Source of the DNA: Faucicola sp041855445
GTDB taxonomy: Bacteria; Pseudomonadota; Gammaproteobacteria; Pseudomonadales; Moraxellaceae
Assembly (NCBI GenBank): GCA_041855445.1
Contig: JBHAEG010000050.1
Location: forward strand, 1-14,599
DNA: 14,599 nucleotides
Direction: 5' to 3'
Below, in pieces: positions 5,674-13,263 of this stretch. Position numbers and translations under genes: made by a program. Under the pieces are notes generated by a model. That model was not told the origin of the DNA. It saw nothing but the letters and a program-made list of their open reading frames with translations, and searched no databases. Position 1 is the stretch's first letter; every line of letters begins with the position of its first letter.

Positions 5674-7419
5674 ATGAGTGACCATCGTATCACGGATACA
5701 TCAGATACCAGCGAAAAAAACGATTTTATCCGAGCTATTATTCGTGAAGATTTAAAAACTCAAAAATATCAACAAATCGTGACTCGTTTTCCACCTGAGC
5801 CAAATGGCTATTTACATTTGGGTCATGTTAAGTCAATCTGCTTAAATTTTGGTGTAGCAGGTGAATTTGCAGGTTTATGTAACTTACGCTTTGATGATAC
5901 CAATCCAGAAGCAGAAGAACAGGAATTTGTTGATAGCATTAAAGAAAATGTCCATTGGTTAGGTTTTGAGTGGGCAGGTGAGCCTCAATATGCGTCAGGT
6001 TATTTTGAGCAGTTATATTTATGGGCAATTCAACTCATTAAACAAGGCGATGCGTATGTAGATTTACAAACGCCTGAAGAGCTGAAAAAAAATCGGGGAA
6101 CCTCTTGGGGAGTTGGGGTAAATTCTCCTTATCGTGATACCAGCGTAGCAGAAAATTTACAACGTTTTGACGACATGAAAAACGGTAAATATGCCAATGG
6201 TGAGGCCGTTTTGCGTGCTAAAATCGATATGGCAAGTCCAAATATGAATATGCGTGACCCTGTCATTTATCGAGTATTGCACAAAGAGCATCATCAAACA
6301 GGTAATGATTGGTGCATTTATCCAATGTATGATTATGCTCACCCGTTATCAGATGCGATTGAAAAAATTACCCATTCAATTTGTACCCTTGAATTTGAAG
6401 ACCATCGCCCTTTTTATGATTGGGTAGTAGAAAAGATTGGTTTTGAACAACCACCTCATCAATATGAATTTGCTAGATTAAACGTGAGTCATATTTTGAC
6501 CAGTAAACGTAAATTAAAACGTTTGGTTGAAGATAAATTAGTAACAGGCTGGGACGACCCACGTATGCCAACGATTGCAGGTATGCGTCGCCGAGGTTAT
6601 ACACCTGAAGGTTTAAAAGATTTTTGCGAGCGGATTGGTGTAAGTAAAGCTGATGGTGTAGTAGAATTTGGCTTACTTGAATTTTGTATTCGACAATCAT
6701 TGGAAGAAACAGCTAACCGAGGTATGGCTGTTTTAAATCCACTAAAAGTTACTATTACCAATTTTGAAGAGGCTATAGCCAACTTTGCTGATTTAAAAAA
6801 ACCAAGTGTAGTTGCTCGACGTGATGAGCAAGGCACATTATGGCTGACACAACCTCGTCACCCACATCAAGCCGATATGGGTAATCGTGAAATACCATTT
6901 ACTAAACAAATTTTTATTGATAAGTCTGATTACGAAATTAACCCACCAGCAGGTTATAAACGTTTATCACCAAAAAATACCGAAATTCGTTTGAGAAATA
7001 GTTATGTTTTAGCAGTAACTGAACATATTTTAGATGAAAATGGGCAAGTCATTGAATTAAAAGCCACAATTGACCCAAAAACTTTGGGAAATAATCCTGA
7101 AGGGCGTAAAGTCAAAGGCGTTATTCATTGGGTATCGGCAAGTTTAGGTATACCAGCCGAAATTCGTTTATATGAACAACTGTTTACCCAAGAAGACCCA
7201 GCACAAATTGATATTGATAATTTAGCCAATGAAATAAATCCAAACTCTTTAACCATTGTTCAAGGCATTATTGAGCCTGCATTGGCTCAAGCAGTGGCGG
7301 GTGAACGTTTCCAGTTTGAAAGAGAGGGATATTTTATTGCAGATAGTGAAGAACATTCACAACAAAAACCTATATTTAACCGTATTGTAACTCTAAAGGA
7401 TAGCTTTAAGGCTAGTTAA
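5674..7419 (+). CDS. glnS: Glutaminyl-tRNA synthetase
   Basis: A 581-residue class I aminoacyl-tRNA synthetase, slightly longer than the 554 residues of E. coli GlnRS. It charges tRNA-Gln with glutamine in the cytosol. The HIGH-type motif is in PPEPNGYLHLGH (40-51) and the KMSKS-type motif is ILTSKRKL (274-281). The dinucleotide fold and acceptor-binding regions include FDDTNPEAEEQEFVDSI and PMYDYAHPLSDAIE. The C-terminal anticodon-binding beta-barrels follow, with KVKGVIHWVSA near residue 484. The HWLG, EFARLN and WDDPRMPT blocks separate it from GluRS. GAGGG six bases before the ATG is a strong ribosome binding site. The gene appears monocistronic, divergent from ppiB. Confidence 0.97.
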   Translation: MSDHRITDTSDTSEKNDFIRAIIREDLKTQKYQQIVTRFPPEPNGYLHLGHVKSICLNFGVAGEFAGLCNLRFDDTNPEAEEQEFVDSIKENVHWLGFEWAGEPQYASGYFEQLYLWAIQLIKQGDAYVDLQTPEELKKNRGTSWGVGVNSPYRDTSVAENLQRFDDMKNGKYANGEAVLRAKIDMASPNMNMRDPVIYRVLHKEHHQTGNDWCIYPMYDYAHPLSDAIEKITHSICTLEFEDHRPFYDWVVEKIGFEQPPHQYEFARLNVSHILTSKRKLKRLVEDKLVTGWDDPRMPTIAGMRRRGYTPEGLKDFCERIGVSKADGVVEFGLLEFCIRQSLEETANRGMAVLNPLKVTITNFEEAIANFADLKKPSVVARRDEQGTLWLTQPRHPHQADMGNREIPFTKQIFIDKSDYEINPPAGYKRLSPKNTEIRLRNSYVLAVTEHILDENGQVIELKATIDPKTLGNNPEGRKVKGVIHWVSASLGIPAEIRLYEQLFTQEDPAQIDIDNLANEINPNSLTIVQGIIEPALAQAVAGERFQFEREGYFIADSEEHSQQKPIFNRIVTLKDSFKAS

Positions 7420-7804
7420 TATTATGCTTGATTGATAGCAAATATTGCTGATTTGTGACCTAAATTATATTAATTCTAAAAGGGTGATTTTTTCGCTTGA
7501 AATGAATTGCAAAATTTATGGGGCGTGTTACTATGAAAAAGCAGAAAAGCAGTTATCTGTAAGTTTTATTAAATTTACAAAAATGCTAATCGAGGCTTAT
7601 CAGCTATAGCTAGATAAAATATAGGTGCAAAATATTGATAAAATCAATATTTTAGTATTATTTATCAATGGTGCTGATATTTTCCATAAAAAATGGAATG
7701 ATTGGTATTTAATTTGCACAAAATATTTAGGCAAAATGGCTATGATGAAACAGTCATTTTAGCTATTTGTAATTCTAAAGCTTTGAGTTGAAGAGAGTTA
7801 TATT
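7420..7804. other. 385-base gene-free region rich in inverted repeats
   Basis: No convincing gene lies here. The region is very AT-rich and holds several self-complementary stretches: AGCAA/TTGCT near 7434-7446, the palindrome AGCTATAGCT (7602-7611), the nested repeats at 7625-7719, and TTCCAT/ATGGAA around an A loop (about 7682-7698). None is followed by a clean T run in the manner of a normal terminator for glnS. TATGAT at 7741-7746 is a possible -10 for pbpG, without a good -35. The pbpG ribosome binding site GAGAG is near 7793-7797. Confidence 0.5.
7625..7719. repeat. Nested inverted repeats with two competing stems
   Basis: AAAATATTGAT (7629-7639) and ATCAATATTTT (7643-7653) form a perfect 11-base stem with a three-base loop. 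The same left segment, ATTGATAAA (7634-7642), is also perfectly complementary to TTTATCAAT (7661-7669), so the two stems exclude each other. GTGCAAA (7625-7631) and TTTGCAC (7713-7719) enclose the whole. The pairings are seen directly. A role (attenuator, operator or small RNA) is conjecture, since AT-rich DNA forms such repeats easily. Confidence 0.5.
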
Positions 7805-8884
7805 ATGAAAAAATTAATAAAAAATAGTTTGTTAATGTCGGTCATTGCATTGGCAAGTATGCAGGTGCAAGCTGAATTTAACTATCAGGCAGGTTTTGCA
7901 AAAATTACTGATGGTGGTGCTGACAGTCTTGCAAAAGCCCAAGCTATCATGTACAACAATCAAGATAGTGGCTTAGAAGAGGGCTATGTTAATCCAGAAT
8001 GGTTTGTTGATGATGCTAATCAAGATGGGTTTTCCTCAAATACAAATTTTAGCGGTTTTTCATCAAACACAAGCTATCAAGATACTTCGTCAATCACGAC
8101 ACCAACACCAACGACAAATTATAATAACTATGCTGGCAATTATTATAATGTTTCCTCTAAAGGTGCGATTGTTGTTGATGCTAAAACAGGCAATGTTATT
8201 TTTGAAAAAAATGCAGATGTGGCACGTCCTATTGCCTCTATTAGTAAAGTTATGACAGCTATCGTGGTGATGGAATCAAATCTGAATATGAAGGATTTAT
8301 TAACGATTGATACGTTAGATTTTAAAACACCTAAAAAATCAGGCAGTGACCGTTTACGAGTGGGCGACCAGTTAAATCGTGGTGATATGCTATTGATGAT
8401 GATGATGAAATCAGAAAATCCTGCAGCAAAAGCTTTGGCTCGTACTGACCCACAAGGTTACGATGCGTTTATTGCCAAAATGAATAAAAAAGCTCGAGAG
8501 CTGGGTATGACCCAAACCCGTTTTTATGACCCGTCAGGATTAGATAAGCGTAATGTTGCCTCGCCTCGTGACTTGGCAATTTTAACTCAATATGCCTCAA
8601 GACACCCCGTTGTTAGCCAGTTTTCAACGATGCCAAACCGTAATTTTGGGGTGTATAATGTAAATTCTGGTTTCCGTAGCGTCCCTGCTCGCAGTACCAA
8701 CTATATGGTGCGTGATGGTTTGTTTAATTTAGTCTTATCAAAAACAGGCTATATTCGTGAAGCAGGTAATTGCGTTGTGTTACAAACCAATATTAACAAT
8801 AAACCATCAGTGGTGGTATTGTTAGGAGCAAACGATTCAAAAACTCGCTGGCGTGATGCTGAGAATATTTTGAAAAATCTTTAA
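7805..8884 (+). CDS. pbpG: D-alanyl-D-alanine endopeptidase (PBP7 type)
   Basis: A 359-residue penicillin-binding protein of peptidase family S11. Such enzymes cut D-Ala-diaminopimelate cross-links in peptidoglycan in the periplasm. The signal peptide ends at VQA (residue 23). The catalytic motifs are S145-I-S-K148 (SxxK), S203-E-N205 (SxN) and K313-T-G315 (KTG). A linker of about residues 60-115, rich in Ser, Asn, Thr, Gly and Tyr with a near repeat of GFSSNT, separates the N-terminus from the catalytic domain and makes the protein longer than E. coli PBP7 (about 310 residues). There is no C-terminal amphipathic anchor of the PBP5 type, which favours the endopeptidase over a carboxypeptidase. 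It stands alone, with a strong terminator 22 bases after the stop. Confidence 0.9.
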   Translation: MKKLIKNSLLMSVIALASMQVQAEFNYQAGFAKITDGGADSLAKAQAIMYNNQDSGLEEGYVNPEWFVDDANQDGFSSNTNFSGFSSNTSYQDTSSITTPTPTTNYNNYAGNYYNVSSKGAIVVDAKTGNVIFEKNADVARPIASISKVMTAIVVMESNLNMKDLLTIDTLDFKTPKKSGSDRLRVGDQLNRGDMLLMMMMKSENPAAKALARTDPQGYDAFIAKMNKKARELGMTQTRFYDPSGLDKRNVASPRDLAILTQYASRHPVVSQFSTMPNRNFGVYNVNSGFRSVPARSTNYMVRDGLFNLVLSKTGYIREAGNCVVLQTNINNKPSVVVLLGANDSKTRWRDAENILKNL

Positions 8885-8905
8885 TGTATCATTTGTACAC
8901 TTGGT

Positions 8906-8943
8906 AAAAATTTAGGGGTGAAATACATTACCCCTAAATTTTT
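8906..8943. terminator. Strong two-way rho-independent terminator
   Basis: A perfect 14-base stem: AAAAATTTAGGGGT (8906-8919) with ACCCCTAAATTTTT (8930-8943), and a 10-base loop. The A-rich 5' arm and T-rich 3' arm give a T run on either strand, so it can stop transcription from both convergent neighbours, pbpG and the DksA-like gene. Confidence 0.9.
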
Positions 8944-8960
8944 TAGTGATATTAAAAAAA

Positions 8961-9287
8961 TTATTTTGCGTGCTTAATACAATAAATAGCATAAGGCACA
9001 GCTTCAAGGCGTTTTTCTTCGATTTCTTCGCCACATTCTACACAAATACCATACGCATTATTTTCAATACGAGTTAAAGCATTATTTACTAAAATTAAAT
9101 TTCGCTCAGCTTCAACCAATAAATTATTACGCATGTCATTTTGAGCCATCACAATAGCTTGGTCGTCCCAATGTTGATTTAAATCATCTTGTGGGTGGTA
9201 AATGTGTTGGGTAATTTTCTCAATTCGGTCTTCATATTCTTGTTTCAAGGCTAGCAAACGTTCACGAGCAGTAACAGTGTCAATCAT
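8961..9287 (-). CDS. Short DksA/TraR-family zinc-finger protein
   Basis: A 108-residue member of the DksA/TraR family, whose members bind in the RNA polymerase secondary channel and alter promoter response, often with ppGpp. Residues 5-70 form a predicted coiled-coil hairpin with an acidic tip (HWDDQA, 39-44). The zinc finger follows: C82-VE-C85, then EEKRLEAVPYA and C103-IK-H106. The fourth ligand position is His instead of the usual Cys. The protein is shorter than E. coli DksA (151 residues), so it is probably a second, DksA-like paralogue and not DksA itself. Start choice: the ATG at 9287 has GGAG seven bases upstream. The ATG at 9293 is one base from that site, and a GTG at 9323 lies upstream of it. 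Confidence 0.85.
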   Translation of the reverse strand: MIDTVTARERLLALKQEYEDRIEKITQHIYHPQDDLNQHWDDQAIVMAQNDMRNNLLVEAERNLILVNNALTRIENNAYGICVECGEEIEEKRLEAVPYAIYCIKHAK

Positions 9288-9350
9288 ATTCATACTCCTT
9301 ATATTTTTTTGGGTAGATAACACTTGTTTTAATTATGATTGTGGCATATC

Positions 9351-9367
9351 TAGCAAAGTTTAGCAAA
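9351..9367. repeat. Direct repeat with 10-base period in the dksA-like/pgk gap
   Basis: TAGCAAA occurs at 9351-9357 and 9361-9367, one helical turn apart, between the divergent dksA-like and pgk genes. It could be a tandem regulator half-site or chance. Confidence 0.3.
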
Positions 9368-9401
9368 TATAGTTTCTGTTCAACAGAATAATAAAAAAGT
9401 A

Positions 9402-9410
9402 TGTTAAAAT
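9402..9410 (+). promoter_or_regulatory. Candidate extended -10 promoter for pgk
   Basis: TGTTAAAAT, identical to the element before glnS, lies 48 bases before the pgk start codon. No good -35 is present. Confidence 0.5.
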
Positions 9411-9458
9411 GAATAGGATTTTTACCCATCAATAATCCTTAAAATTTGAGGTAGTTAT

Positions 9459-10655
9459 ATGCAATTTTTACGTTTAAATGATTTAGATATTCAAGGGAAA
9501 ACTGTATTAATTCGTGAGGATTTAAATGTACCTGTGAAAAATGGTAAAGTCGCCAATGATGCTCGTTTAAAGGCAAGTTTACCAACGATTAATCTTGCCT
9601 TAGAAAAAGGAGCGGGGGTCATTATTTGTTCGCATTTAGGTCGCCCAGACCCCAAAAATCCTGAAGAGAAATATTCTTTACAGCCTGTCGCTGATTATTT
9701 AAGTCAGGCTTTAGGTCAAGAGGTTACTTTAGTTAAAGATTATTTGCAAAATGATTTAAAAGTAACAGCAGGACAAGTTGTTTTATTAGAAAATGTCCGT
9801 TTTAATGCAGGTGAAAAGAAAAATTGTGCAGAACTTGCCAAACAATATGCCAATTTGTGTGATGTATTTGTGATGGACGCTTTTGGTACAGCTCACCGTG
9901 CCGAAAGTTCAACAGAGGGTGTCATTCAACAAGCTAAACAAGCTTGTGCAGGGCCTTTGTTAGCCAATGAGCTTGATGCGTTAGCAAAAGCATTACATAA
10001 TCCAGCAAAACCTATGTTGGCTATTGTAGGCGGGTCAAAAGTATCAACAAAATTAGATGTTTTAACGTCATTGGCAAAAATTTGTGACCAAATTATTGTT
10101 GGTGGTGGTATTGCTAATACGTTTTTGGCAGCGACTGGCGTAAATGTGGGAGCATCATTGTATGAGCCAGAGTTGATAGAAACAGCCAAACAAATTATGA
10201 GCCAAACAAATGTATTATTACCAACACAGGTAGTTGTTGCAGATAAAAATCAAATTAATTTTGATGATTTTATGGGGTCACTTGCCACCGTTGAGGCAGT
10301 TGAAAAATCTATTCATGAATTAGGTGATAATGATATGATTTTAGATATTGCCCCTGCCAGTGCTAATGTGATGGCAACGGCAATTTTAGAGGCAAAAACA
10401 ATTTTATGGAATGGTCCAGTTGGTGTGTTTGAAGAAGATAAATTTGGACAAGGAACGGCTATCATTTCGCAAGCAGTAGCAGATAGCAAAGGATTTAGTA
10501 TTGCTGGTGGTGGTGATACACTAGCCGCTATTGATAAATATCAAATTGCAGATAAAGTCAGCTACACATCGACAGGTGGCGGTGCATTTTTAGAGTTTGT
10601 AGAAGGTAAAACTTTACCAGCGGTATACGCTTTAACCCAAAAATTTAACCAATAG
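9459..10655 (+). CDS. pgk: Phosphoglycerate kinase
   Basis: A 398-residue cytosolic enzyme that transfers phosphate between 1,3-bisphosphoglycerate and ADP in glycolysis, reversibly in gluconeogenesis. The N-terminal substrate domain shows LIREDLNVPV (17-26) and HLGRP (59-63). The C-terminal nucleotide domain shows VGGSKVSTK (190-198), a later WNGPVGVFE block, and GGGDT (350-354). The length is normal (E. coli Pgk is 387). GAGG seven bases before the ATG is the ribosome binding site. It is flanked by the divergent DksA-like gene and a downstream lipoprotein gene with its own promoter, so it is probably monocistronic here. Confidence 0.98.
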   Translation: MQFLRLNDLDIQGKTVLIREDLNVPVKNGKVANDARLKASLPTINLALEKGAGVIICSHLGRPDPKNPEEKYSLQPVADYLSQALGQEVTLVKDYLQNDLKVTAGQVVLLENVRFNAGEKKNCAELAKQYANLCDVFVMDAFGTAHRAESSTEGVIQQAKQACAGPLLANELDALAKALHNPAKPMLAIVGGSKVSTKLDVLTSLAKICDQIIVGGGIANTFLAATGVNVGASLYEPELIETAKQIMSQTNVLLPTQVVVADKNQINFDDFMGSLATVEAVEKSIHELGDNDMILDIAPASANVMATAILEAKTILWNGPVGVFEEDKFGQGTAIISQAVADSKGFSIAGGGDTLAAIDKYQIADKVSYTSTGGGAFLEFVEGKTLPAVYALTQKFNQ

Positions 10656-10712
10656 TCAAAAAAATATTATGTAAATATAAGTTAATATTTGTTGCGACAT
10701 TATAAATACCTA

Positions 10713-10742
10713 TTGTCAGGCTAGACTTGACTTATTTACAAT
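10713..10742 (+). promoter_or_regulatory. Candidate promoter for the Ala-rich lipoprotein gene
   Basis: TTGTCA (10713-10718) and TACAAT (10737-10742) are separated by 18 bases and lie 39 bases before the start codon. A second choice is TAAGAT at 10746-10751. Confidence 0.45.
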
Positions 10743-10781
10743 ATGTAAGATGTATTTCATCTCTATCAAGAGGATATAACA

Positions 10782-11132
10782 ATGTTAAAACGTTATCTGT
10801 TACTTCCTGCATTAGTGGCGGTATTAGCGACTACAGCTTGTGGTAAAAAAGAAGAAGTGGCAAAAGTAGAACAAGCAGTTGAGCAGGCAGGGCAAGATGC
10901 TAAAAGTGCTGTTGAGACAACAGGCAATGCAGTAACACAAGCAGGTGCAGAAGCAGGCAAAGCAGTCGAAACAGGGGTAGCAACGGCTGAAAGCATGGCA
11001 AAAGATACTGCAACTGCGGTTGCTCAAGGGGCTGATAAAGCAAAAGAAGGAGTAGCAACAGCCGTAGCAGAAGGTGCAACTGATATTGCAAAAACTGCAG
11101 AAGCTGAAATTCCAGAGAAAGAAAAATACTAA
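10782..11132 (+). CDS. Small Ala-rich helical lipoprotein
   Basis: A 116-residue protein. The N-terminus has the charged start, hydrophobic core and Cys20 of a lipoprotein (LVAVLATTAC-GKKEE); the lipobox is slightly atypical, with Thr at -3. From residue 26 on, the mature part is almost entirely Ala, Glu, Gln, Lys, Thr, Gly and Val in a loosely repeating pattern (AVE, AGxxAK, VAxG), which predicts one long amphipathic helix of the LEA or apolipoprotein kind. No domain is recognisable. AGAGGA seven bases before the ATG is the ribosome binding site, and a classic terminator follows, so it is a single-gene unit. An envelope or stress-related role is a guess from the composition. Confidence 0.85.
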   Translation: MLKRYLLLPALVAVLATTACGKKEEVAKVEQAVEQAGQDAKSAVETTGNAVTQAGAEAGKAVETGVATAESMAKDTATAVAQGADKAKEGVATAVAEGATDIAKTAEAEIPEKEKY

Positions 11133-11166
11133 GGTTTTAGTTTACTTAGTCACATAATCATTATAC

Positions 11167-11215
11167 AAATGCCTAAGAGAAAGCGAATAAGCAATTATCT
11201 TAGGCATTTTTTTTT
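11167..11215 (+). terminator. Rho-independent terminator
   Basis: AAATGCCTAAGA (11167-11178) pairs perfectly with TCTTAGGCATTT (11198-11209). The loop is 19 bases and a T run extends to 11215. It ends the Ala-rich lipoprotein transcript. Confidence 0.92.
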
Positions 11216-11254
11216 GCGATTAAATAACAAAATTAATAACAATTGAAAGAAATA

Positions 11255-11263
11255 TGGTAAGAT
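11255..11263 (+). promoter_or_regulatory. Candidate extended -10 promoter for the hydrolase gene
   Basis: TGGTAAGAT (TGn-TAAGAT) lies 30 bases before the start codon at 11294. No good -35 is present. Confidence 0.45.
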
Positions 11264-11293
11264 AATTGCATTGTAACTATCAAGGAGATGATG

Positions 11294-12991
11294 ATGGCTC
11301 AATCTATCACGTTTTTTCGCTTACGTTATTTAACATTAGCAATGATGAGTGGGGTACTATTAACAGCGTGTAATAGTGATAATAAGTCTACAACTAGCAC
11401 AACGTCAAGTAGTACAACAAGCGGTGTTGCTTCTGTCGCCACAGGTAATTTATTATCTAACTCTACAAATAGTAAAAACTTAACTGCTGAAGAGTTAAAA
11501 ACGGCTGCTCAACAAATCGACCCAGTGGCATTGGCTTTAGCAGGTGACCCTGTGTGTGGTGTGCGTGTGGAATATATGCACTATGATACTGTTGATGTGA
11601 AAGGCAATCCGACTGATGCTACAGGAGCGGTTCTTATTCCAACAGGTAGCGACCCTAAATGTACAGGCGAACGCCCAGTTGTGTTACATGCTCATGGCAC
11701 GGCAACCATGCAAAATTATAACTTTGCAGAAGTGGGTAATGCCAATAACGAAGCAGGTTTACGCTCAACAACCATGGCAACTACATTTGTTGGGCAAGGT
11801 TACGTTGTAATTGCTCCAAATTATGCAGGTTATGACAAATCAACACTTGAATATCACCCTTATTTAAATGCAAATCAGCAATCTAAAGAAATGGCAGATG
11901 CGCTGAAAGCTGGGCGTAACGTACTGAAAAATGTTAAGAGTGATACCAATGTCAGTGATAATGGTAAACTATTTTTAACAGGCTACTCGCAAGGTGGTCA
12001 TGCTATTATGGCGGCTGCCCGCTATTTTGAGCAATTAAAAGAACCTGTCACTGCCATGATGCCAATGTCTGGACCGTATGCGATGGCGGCGTTTGGTGAC
12101 GTGGTATTTAGTGGTAATGTGATGGTGGGTGCGACATTCTTTTCACCATTGATGGCACGCAATTATCAAATTCAATATGGTGATATTTATACCACGCCAA
12201 GTGATATTTTTGCTCCTGCAAATGCTGATGAAATTGAAACATTATTGCCAAGCAAAACGCTAACTGATGCACAAATTATCGCTCAAGGAAAATTACCTTA
12301 TACTGCGTTATTCCAAAAAGCACCAACAGGTAATCTAGGTCTTGATAGTATGTCACCAGCAAATAGTAAATTTGACTTTGGGTTTAATAATAGTCATTAT
12401 TTATTAACCAATAAATTTCGTTTAGCTTATCTACAAGATATGCAAGCAAATCCTGATTGGTTTATTCCATATGCTCAAGGTAATACCGCAGTTGTACCTA
12501 TGCCTGCTGGTGCACCAGAAAACGGATTGCGTAAAGCATTGAAAGAAAATGATTTACGAGGTTATTTACCAAATATACCAGTCGTTTTATGTGGTGGAAA
12601 TCAAGACCCAATGGTGTTTTTTGATGTGAATACTAGCTTGATAAACGGGTTATGGATAGGCTTAAAACGCTTAAATACTAATATGAAATTTGGTGTAATT
12701 GACGTTGATGCAACCAATGCCAGCTCTCGCACTGACCGTCAAACCTATCAAAGTAATGGATTACCAACAGTGATTGATAATACCTTACGGGCAGATGCTC
12801 AGCTAAAACAACAAGCTTTTGCCACAAATTTACAAGCATTACAAACAAGCACTTTTACAACAGCAATTTTAGAAGGCAAGACTACTGAAGAAGCAAAACA
12901 ATTAGCGACACAAACGGTTATGGCTAAATATCATGGTTTGGTTGCACCACATTGTATGGCATCAGCAAGAACGTTTTTTAACCAATTTTAA
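11294..12991 (+). CDS. Lipid-anchored alpha/beta hydrolase (secreted-lipase-like)
   Basis: A 565-residue protein. Residues 1-26 are a lipoprotein signal with lipobox L-T-A-C26, followed by a Ser/Thr-rich linker. The alpha/beta-hydrolase fold shows HAHGT (132-136, oxyanion region) and VVIAPNYAGYDKS. The nucleophile elbow GYSQGGH contains Ser232. Asp438 in GGNQDP and a His in GLVAPHC near the C-terminus (about 553) are the likely other triad members. The overall plan resembles the secretory lipase group (LIP) and bacterial relatives with a long cap insertion. The substrate, perhaps an ester or lipid, is unknown. Start choice: three ATG codons occur in a row; only the third, at 11294, is six bases from AAGGAG. 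Location at the outer membrane is inferred. Confidence 0.85.
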   Translation: MAQSITFFRLRYLTLAMMSGVLLTACNSDNKSTTSTTSSSTTSGVASVATGNLLSNSTNSKNLTAEELKTAAQQIDPVALALAGDPVCGVRVEYMHYDTVDVKGNPTDATGAVLIPTGSDPKCTGERPVVLHAHGTATMQNYNFAEVGNANNEAGLRSTTMATTFVGQGYVVIAPNYAGYDKSTLEYHPYLNANQQSKEMADALKAGRNVLKNVKSDTNVSDNGKLFLTGYSQGGHAIMAAARYFEQLKEPVTAMMPMSGPYAMAAFGDVVFSGNVMVGATFFSPLMARNYQIQYGDIYTTPSDIFAPANADEIETLLPSKTLTDAQIIAQGKLPYTALFQKAPTGNLGLDSMSPANSKFDFGFNNSHYLLTNKFRLAYLQDMQANPDWFIPYAQGNTAVVPMPAGAPENGLRKALKENDLRGYLPNIPVVLCGGNQDPMVFFDVNTSLINGLWIGLKRLNTNMKFGVIDVDATNASSRTDRQTYQSNGLPTVIDNTLRADAQLKQQAFATNLQALQTSTFTTAILEGKTTEEAKQLATQTVMAKYHGLVAPHCMASARTFFNQF

Positions 12992-13009
12992 TTGAAAATT
13001 TATCATCAT

Positions 13010-13045
13010 ATTCACCACTTGATACAATCACATTAGGTGGTGAAT
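13010..13045 (+). repeat. 14-base-pair hairpin just before a small-gene ribosome binding site
   Basis: The segment 13010-13023 pairs with 13032-13045: nine perfect pairs (ATTCACCAC with GTGGTGAAT) extend through five more, two of them G-U in RNA, around an eight-base loop. It ends one base before the GAGGG ribosome binding site of the small lipoprotein gene. There is no immediate T run, only TTTTT at 13054-13058, so it is at best a weak terminator for the hydrolase gene. It may instead be an mRNA stability or translation control element. Confidence 0.6.
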
Positions 13046-13058
13046 TGAGGGAATTTTT

Positions 13059-13208
13059 ATGCAAAATAAAAAATATTTATCACAGTTAGGGGTGATTTTT
13101 AGTATTTTTTCATTAATTGGCTGTCAAGACAACCTGCAATCCTCAATAAAAAACCCTCAACCCGAACCAATGAACAATCTTGAAACACCCATAAGTTCTA
13201 CTTCGTGA
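13059..13208 (+). CDS. Small lipoprotein, 49 residues
   Basis: A short gene with clear signals: GAGGG seven bases before the ATG, a lipoprotein signal peptide (MQNKKYLSQLGVIFSIFSLIGC) with perfect lipobox L-I-G-C22, then a 27-residue polar tail rich in Pro, Asn and Ser. It follows the hydrolase gene by 67 bases and the hairpin at 13010-13045. The tail has no recognisable domain and may be either a natural short lipoprotein or the start of a longer one cut off by the change in sequence type that follows. No reading frame after the stop clearly continues it. LptM-like small lipoproteins are similar in size, but the sequence after the Cys does not match. Confidence 0.65.
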   Translation: MQNKKYLSQLGVIFSIFSLIGCQDNLQSSIKNPQPEPMNNLETPISSTS

Positions 13209-13254
13209 AAGAGGCCCAAATCATGCCACCATCCAAAAAGTTGTTTACTTGCTC

Positions 13255-13263
13255 TGATAAAAT
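13255..13263 (+). promoter_or_regulatory. Candidate extended -10 promoter for the YcgG-like gene
   Basis: TGATAAAAT (TGn-TAAAAT) lies 43 bases before the start codon at 13307. No good -35 is present. It would allow the two-gene module to be transcribed on its own. Confidence 0.4.

Noticed and set aside
7434..7446. AGCAA/TTGCT hairpin as a glnS terminator
   Set aside because: The stem is only five pairs and no T run follows.
7518..7562. 14-residue open frame (MGRVTMKKQKSSYL) in the glnS-pbpG gap
   Set aside because: No ribosome binding site, and too short to support as a leader peptide without conservation data.
10793..11091. Three minus-strand Ala-, Cys- or Leu-rich open frames opposite the Ala-rich lipoprotein gene
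   Set aside because: Their odd composition is the complement of the GCA/GAA-rich coding strand. The plus-strand gene has promoter, ribosome binding site, lipobox and terminator.
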